Of a stretch of 38,662 nucleotides of DNA, positions 34,468-38,662 are shown piece by piece (positions within the stretch are counted from its first letter, which is position 1; each line of letters starts with the position of its first letter). The position numbers and the translations under genes were made by a program. The notes below the pieces were generated by a model, which saw only the letters and a program-made list of their open reading frames with translations, was not told the origin of the DNA and ran no database searches. Source of the DNA: Burkholderiaceae bacterium (lineage in GTDB: Bacteria; Pseudomonadota; Gammaproteobacteria; Burkholderiales; WYBJ01); contig WYBJ01000171.1 in assembly GCA_011525945.1 (NCBI GenBank), forward strand, positions 1 to 38,662, given 5' to 3'.

Positions 34468-35841
34468 ATGCTCCGAATCCACAACACGCTCACCCGCAGC
34501 AAACAGCCGTTCATTCCGATTGCGCCCCCCAGGGTCGCCATGTACGTGTGCGGGATGACAGTGTACGACTACTGTCATCTGGGCCATGCACGTGTCATGG
34601 TAGTGTTCGATGCGGTGGTGCGATGGCTTCGCGCCAGCGGCTTCGACGTGACCTACGTGCGCAACATCACCGATATAGACGACAAGATCATCCAGCGCGC
34701 GCTCGAGAACGAGGAGCCGATCGAGGCACTCACCGCGCGCTTCATTGCCGCGATGGATGAGGACGCACTAGCGCTCGGTGTGATGAAGCCGGACTACGAG
34801 CCGCGCGCCACCCAGCACGTCGCGGGCATGCTCGCCATGATCGGCAAGCTGATCGAACGCCGCATGGCATACGCGATTCCCGGCGGCGACGTCTATTTCT
34901 CGGTACGGGACTTCCCCGGCTACGGCAAGCTCTCCGGCAAATCGCTGGAGGATTTGCGCGCGGGTGAGCGCGTGGAAGTCGCCGGCGACAAGCGCGATCC
35001 GCTCGACTTCGTGCTGTGGAAGGCGGCCAAGCCGGGTGAGCCTGCCTGGGACTCTCCATGGGGCAAGGGGCGGCCCGGCTGGCATATCGAGTGCTCGGTC
35101 ATGAGCGAGCATCACCTCGGCAGCCATTTCGACATCCACGGCGGGGGCCAGGATCTGCAGTTCCCGCACCACGAGAACGAAATCGCCCAGTCCGAGGGCG
35201 CGCACGGTCATGCCTTCGTCAACTACTGGATGCACAACGGCTTCGTGCGCGTCGACAATGAAAAAATGTCGAAGTCGCTGGGGAACTTCTTCACCGTGCG
35301 TGAGGTACTGGCGAATTACGATGCCGAAGTGGTGCGCTTCTTCATTCTACGTGCGCACTATCGCAGCCCGCTCAACTATTCCGATCAGCACCTGGACGAC
35401 GCACGATCGGCGCTGACACGACTCTACACCGCGCTCAAGGGCGCCGCGACAGCGCAGCGCGGTGAAATCGACTGGAGCGAGCCGCACGCGGCTCGCTTCC
35501 GCGAAGCGATGGACGACGATTTCAACACCGCCGAGGCGGTCGCGATCCTGTTCGAGCTGGCGAACGAAGCCAATCGCCTACACTCGGCACGGCATGCGGG
35601 TCTGTTGCGGGCGCTGGCCGGCATCTTGGGCTTACTGCAGCGCGACCCGACGCAGTATCTGCAGTCAGCGCCCGCGGTGAGCGCCTTGTCGGCCGAGGAC
35701 ATCGAGCTGCGGATCGGCGAGCGTGCCGCTGCCCGCAAAGCGCGCGACTTCGCCGCGGCCGATCGAATCCGCAAGGAGCTCGCCGACGCGGGTGTAACGC
35801 TCGAAGACAATGCACGGGGCACCGTCTGGCGCCGGCAATGA
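34468..35841 (+). CDS. cysS: Cysteinyl-tRNA synthetase
   Basis: A 457-residue class I synthetase. Cys28 in [20 protein letters not shown] begins the zinc site, and HLGHAR is the HIGH motif; [10 protein letters not shown] and [13 protein letters not shown] supply the other zinc ligands and the specificity region; [12 protein letters not shown] is the KMSKS loop. The C-terminal helical anticodon domain ([20 protein letters not shown]) is complete. It is transcribed away from the TPR-ppi-lpxH run, a common pairing in betaproteobacteria. Confidence 0.97.
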   Translation: MLRIHNTLTRSKQPFIPIAPPRVAMYVCGMTVYDYCHLGHARVMVVFDAVVRWLRASGFDVTYVRNITDIDDKIIQRALENEEPIEALTARFIAAMDEDALALGVMKPDYEPRATQHVAGMLAMIGKLIERRMAYAIPGGDVYFSVRDFPGYGKLSGKSLEDLRAGERVEVAGDKRDPLDFVLWKAAKPGEPAWDSPWGKGRPGWHIECSVMSEHHLGSHFDIHGGGQDLQFPHHENEIAQSEGAHGHAFVNYWMHNGFVRVDNEKMSKSLGNFFTVREVLANYDAEVVRFFILRAHYRSPLNYSDQHLDDARSALTRLYTALKGAATAQRGEIDWSEPHAARFREAMDDDFNTAEAVAILFELANEANRLHSARHAGLLRALAGILGLLQRDPTQYLQSAPAVSALSAEDIELRIGERAAARKARDFAAADRIRKELADAGVTLEDNARGTVWRRQ

Positions 35842-35982
35842 GGGTGTCGTCGCGGCATCGCGTTCGCTTGCATCGCGCCGGCCGTTGCAAGATGCCTGAC
35901 TGAATCGGACACTGCGAATGCCCGTGCCGGCACGCTCGCTCGCGGCCGCCGGCAGCGATCGGGACGCACTGCTCAAAGGTCG

Positions 35983-36837
35983 CTAACGCGCCTCGTTCAT
36001 GAGCACGTACTCGCGATGGCCGAGGACGGCGTAGCCGAGCGCGTTGCGCTCGCAATAGGTTCGAAACGCCGCCTCGGCGCCCGGGCAGAAGATCGATCCG
36101 TCGCACACGATGACCCCACCGTTGCTGAGTCGGGGATGGAAGTATTCGAGCGCTGCGAGCGTGGGCTCGTACACGGTTACGTCCAGGTGCACGAACGCCC
36201 ATGTGCTCTCGGGTAGCGACGAGAACACCGCCGGAATCCAGCCGGCGTGCACCGCCGCGGCCGGGAACTCCGAGGCGAACGTCGCGCGCACTGTCGCTTC
36301 GGAGGCGTCGGTCTTGCCCGCCTCGAAGAATTCCGCCATGCGCACCGCGCCTTCGCCATCCTGATTGCGCACTGCGATCAGGTCCTGCGCGACGTTGCGG
36401 CTGGTGCCCGAGAAGCTGTCGATCAGGTGCATCGCGTCGCCGGCGAACGAAGGCCGGCGGCTGCGCATTGCACGGCACAGCAACAGCGCGGTGGCGCCGC
36501 GATAGGCGCCGCACTCGGCCCTACGCCCAGGCACGTCGATCGTGGCCAGGAGGTAGCGGCACAACTGTGCTCGCGTGTCGAAGCGCTGGAAGACATTGAA
36601 GGGCGTGAGTACGGTGCCAGTGGCGCGCATCGCGTCTCGGTACATGTCGATGAAGCGCGCCTCGCCGATCCGGTAGTCGCCGAACAGAATATCCAGGTGG
36701 CGTTCGACCGGCGCCCGCTCGTGCGCGGCGCACAGCCGTTGCTCCTCCTCGAGCGGCAATGTCGGCGCCGGCACGGTCGGGCGCCGCCCGGCAAGGCGGG
36801 TGCGCCGAGTCGCCTCAAACAGCCGCTTCAGCAGCAT
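35983..36837 (-). CDS. TylF/MycF-type macrocin O-methyltransferase family protein
   Basis: A 284-residue SAM- and metal-dependent methyltransferase of the TylF family. GRRAECGAYRGATALLLCRA is SAM motif I; MHLIDSFSGTSR follows; AFVHLDVTVYEPTLAALEYF and LSNGGVIVCDGSIFCPGA carry the Asp residues expected to bind the metal. TylF itself methylates a sugar hydroxyl of a macrolide; most proteobacterial members are uncharacterised and often modify surface sugars. No sugar genes are adjacent. It begins 15 bases after the glutathione S-transferase gene on the same strand. Confidence 0.8.
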   Translation of the reverse strand: MLLKRLFEATRRTRLAGRRPTVPAPTLPLEEEQRLCAAHERAPVERHLDILFGDYRIGEARFIDMYRDAMRATGTVLTPFNVFQRFDTRAQLCRYLLATIDVPGRRAECGAYRGATALLLCRAMRSRRPSFAGDAMHLIDSFSGTSRNVAQDLIAVRNQDGEGAVRMAEFFEAGKTDASEATVRATFASEFPAAAVHAGWIPAVFSSLPESTWAFVHLDVTVYEPTLAALEYFHPRLSNGGVIVCDGSIFCPGAEAAFRTYCERNALGYAVLGHREYVLMNEAR

Positions 36838-36852
36838 GCAGCCGGTTGCGCA

Positions 36853-37473
36853 TCACGTCAGCGGCAGCATGACATGCTGCTGGTATGCGGGGCGCTCGGT
36901 CAGGCGTCGATACCACGCTTCGACGTTACGCAGCGACGGGCGTTCGACATTCAGTGCAAACCAGCGGTATGCCGCCACACCAAGCGGGATATCGCCCATC
37001 GTGAAGGTGGTGCCGCCGAGGAACTTCTTGCCGGTGAGCTGACCGTCGAGCAGTGTGAGCGACTTGATACAGCGCAGCCGCGCCGCCTCGACTGCGGCCA
37101 TGTCGCGCTTCTGCGCCGGCGTGCGGATCAATTGCCAGAACACCACGCGCAGATCGGGCTCGAAGCTGGTGTGATACCAGTCCATCCATTTGTCCACGTC
37201 GGCGAATGCGCGTGGACTGCCGGGCCACAGTGTGCCGAGCCCGTGTACGCCGGACAGGTAGCGCACGATGGCGTGCGATTCCCACAGGACCCAGTCGCCT
37301 TCCTCGATCATGGGCACGCGCCCGTTGGGATTCTTGCTGAGATAGTCAGGTGTGTCGTTGATGCCGAATTCCATTCCGGCATCGATGCGCTCGAACTGGA
37401 CATTCAGTTCGCCGCAGCACCACAGCACCTTCTGCACGTTGATCGAGTTTCTGCGTCCCCAGATTCTCAGCAT
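36853..37473 (-). CDS. Glutathione S-transferase family protein
   Basis: A 206-residue cytosolic-type GST. The thioredoxin-like N-terminal domain has GRRNSINVQKVLWCC with a likely catalytic Ser/Asn, NPNGRVPMIEEGDWVLWES (cis-Pro and glutathione-binding Glu-Ser), then the all-helical C-terminal domain ending FTMGDIPLGVAAYRWF (N-capping box). GGAGG lies six bases before ATG 37473, which fixes the start. The substrate is unknown. Confidence 0.9.
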   Translation of the reverse strand: MLRIWGRRNSINVQKVLWCCGELNVQFERIDAGMEFGINDTPDYLSKNPNGRVPMIEEGDWVLWESHAIVRYLSGVHGLGTLWPGSPRAFADVDKWMDWYHTSFEPDLRVVFWQLIRTPAQKRDMAAVEAARLRCIKSLTLLDGQLTGKKFLGGTTFTMGDIPLGVAAYRWFALNVERPSLRNVEAWYRRLTERPAYQQHVMLPLT

Positions 37474-37596
37474 GCCGGTCCTCCACGCGGTGTGGTGGGC
37501 GCCAGTATAGCCGGATTGTCGGAAGAAACACCCGCGCGATCGAGTCGTCGCGGGCAAATCAGGGGCGGGTCGTTGCCGGCCAACCACGCGCCCCGG

Positions 37597-38049
37597 TCAG
37601 GCCTCGCCGGCGCTCACGTGCTTGTTGAAGGCACTGAAGAACTGCTCGGCAAGTTTCTTCGCCGCGCCATCGATGAGGCGCGAGCCGATCTGGGCGAGCT
37701 TGCCGCCGACATTGGCCTTGACCGTGTATGCCAGCCGGGTGTTCGCGTCGCCGTCGGGTGTCAGGCTCACTTGCGCGCTGCCGCGCGCGAACCCGGCCAC
37801 CCCGCCCTGGCCCTCGAACGCGAGATTGTAGGACTGCGGCGCCTTGATGTCGGCCAGCTTGAGCTTGCCCTTGAACTTGGCGCTTACGGGGCCGACCTTG
37901 GCGGTCAGGACAACGTCGTATTCGTTCTCACCGCTCGCATCGACCGACTCGCAGCCGGGAATGCATGCTTTCAGCACCTCCAGGTCGTTGAGCGCGTGCC
38001 AGGTCTTTTCCTGCGATACCGGGATTCGCTGCTCGCCGGTCATTTCCAT
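37597..38049 (-). CDS. coxG: CoxG-like carbon monoxide dehydrogenase subunit G (SRPBCC fold)
   Basis: A 150-residue START/SRPBCC-fold protein. MTGEQRIPVSQEKTWHALND and LKACIPGCESVDASGENEY are the hallmark CoxG segments; GGKLAQIGSRLIDGAAKKLA is the C-terminal helix. It lacks a long C-terminal extension. CoxG proteins help attach or assemble aerobic CO dehydrogenase or related molybdenum hydroxylases at the membrane. GGAGG lies eight bases before ATG 38049. The start overlaps the end of coxE by ten bases, so the two are translated together. Confidence 0.88.
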   Translation of the reverse strand: MEMTGEQRIPVSQEKTWHALNDLEVLKACIPGCESVDASGENEYDVVLTAKVGPVSAKFKGKLKLADIKAPQSYNLAFEGQGGVAGFARGSAQVSLTPDGDANTRLAYTVKANVGGKLAQIGSRLIDGAAKKLAEQFFSAFNKHVSAGEA

Positions 38050-38662
38050 CGTGTTGCCTCCATTGTTCTACGAACAGGTCTTGAGCGTGCGCCAGGCAGC
38101 GAGCCGAATAGGTCGCCGAGATCGGCGAGGCTCGCCAGATTGTGGGCGGGCAGAAAGCAGTCCACGTAAGGGAGCATGCTAGCGATCCCGCCGGCGCGCG
38201 GTTCGAAACCGCGGAACCGCAGCAGCGGATTGAGCCAGACGAGTGCGGCGCAAGCCGCGCGTAGGCGGCGCATCTGAAGAGCGAGATCGCCGCCCTCGCC
38301 GGTATCCAGGCCATCGCTGATCAGCAGGACGACGCCACCACGGCTCAGCACCCGGCGCGACCAGCGCTGGTTGAACTCGCGCAGACAGGCGCCGATACGC
38401 GTCCCGCCCGACCAGTCGGGAACGGCACGGCCGACCGCGGCGAGCGCTTGGTCGACGTCGCGGCTACGCAGTGCGCGCGTGACGTTGGTGAGCCGCGTGC
38501 CGAAGACGAAGCTGTGGACGCCGCCCCGGACGCTACCCAGGCCGTGCAGGAAGTGCAGCAGCATGCGCGAATAACGCGCCATCGAGCCCGAGATATCGCA
38601 CAGCACCGCAAGGTCGCGCGGCTCGCTGCGCCGGATGCGGCGCCGGCGCACGATCCACTCTG
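38040..38662 (-). CDS. coxE: CoxE-like VWA-domain protein, 5' part cut by the window edge
   Basis: At least 206 residues of a von Willebrand factor A protein of the CoxE family. The MIDAS metal site is visible as LCDISGSMARYSRM, with downstream DWSGGTRIG and LLISDGLDTGEGG. The frame stays open to the window edge with EWI before the basic run VRRRRIRR; family members have a longer N-terminal region, so the gene starts outside. With its partner AAA protein CoxD, CoxE matures the Mo/Cu centre of aerobic CO dehydrogenase. The structural coxMSL genes are not in view. Confidence 0.88.
   Translation of the reverse strand, partial: EWIVRRRRIRRSEPRDLAVLCDISGSMARYSRMLLHFLHGLGSVRGGVHSFVFGTRLTNVTRALRSRDVDQALAAVGRAVPDWSGGTRIGACLREFNQRWSRRVLSRGGVVLLISDGLDTGEGGDLALQMRRLRAACAALVWLNPLLRFRGFEPRAGGIASMLPYVDCFLPAHNLASLADLGDLFGSLPGARSRPVRRTMEATRWK

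Noticed and set aside
35842..35982. Possible bidirectional terminator between cysS and the TylF-type gene, including palindrome GTGCCGGCAC at 35924-35933
   Set aside because: No T-run on either strand; palindromes of this size are common in GC-rich DNA.

Overview
The window is a GC-rich, gene-dense chromosomal segment that looks like a betaproteobacterium. The main reason is gene order: leuC-leuD-leuB-asd-fimV-truA-trpF-trpB-trpA-accD-folC-dedD-cvpA-purF-metZ, followed by an lpxH-ppiB-ppiA-TPR block divergent from cysS. This resembles the arrangement known from Burkholderiales and their relatives. I cannot name a genus from sequence alone. No tRNA, rRNA, insertion sequence, integrase or CRISPR array was seen.

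Layout. (1) 1-8436, + strand: an accessory-looking block. A promoter at 244-273 precedes a TPR/outer-membrane-barrel protein of the Slam (DUF560, type XI secretion) kind, then a 1001-residue secreted FecR-domain protein with three tandem beta-rich modules, a PaaK/CapK-like adenylate-forming enzyme, and a TPR-GT41 (SPINDLY/OGT-like) glycosyltransferase. (2) 8487-10510, - strand: thyA-folA and a Sel1-repeat protein. (3) 10613-16381, + strand: aroC, then leuCDB and asd. (4) 16550-27964, + strand: fimV, truA, trpFBA, accD, folC, dedD, cvpA, purF. (5) 28039-31875, + strand: a SAM-II riboswitch with a complete terminator/antiterminator switch ahead of metZ, then pcm, a Tat-signal transglutaminase-like protein and a TlpA-like thioredoxin. 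(6) 31885-34387, - strand: lpxH, ppiB, ppiA and a TPR protein. (7) cysS on the + strand. (8) 35983-38662, - strand: TylF-type methyltransferase, glutathione S-transferase, CoxG and the edge-truncated CoxE.

How the genes work together. Most of the window is housekeeping: leucine, tryptophan, methionine and aspartate-family amino acids, chorismate, folate/thymidylate, purines, fatty-acid initiation and lipid A. The methionine branch is under SAM feedback through a riboswitch that can be read base by base. The most novel part is the left block. A Slam-like barrel sits directly upstream of a FecR protein whose repeated C-terminal modules resemble the beta-barrel handle of Slam/T11SS cargo, and a cytoplasmic GT41 glycosyltransferase lies in the same gene run. 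I propose, as inference only, a secretion locus for a possibly glycosylated FecR-type surface protein.
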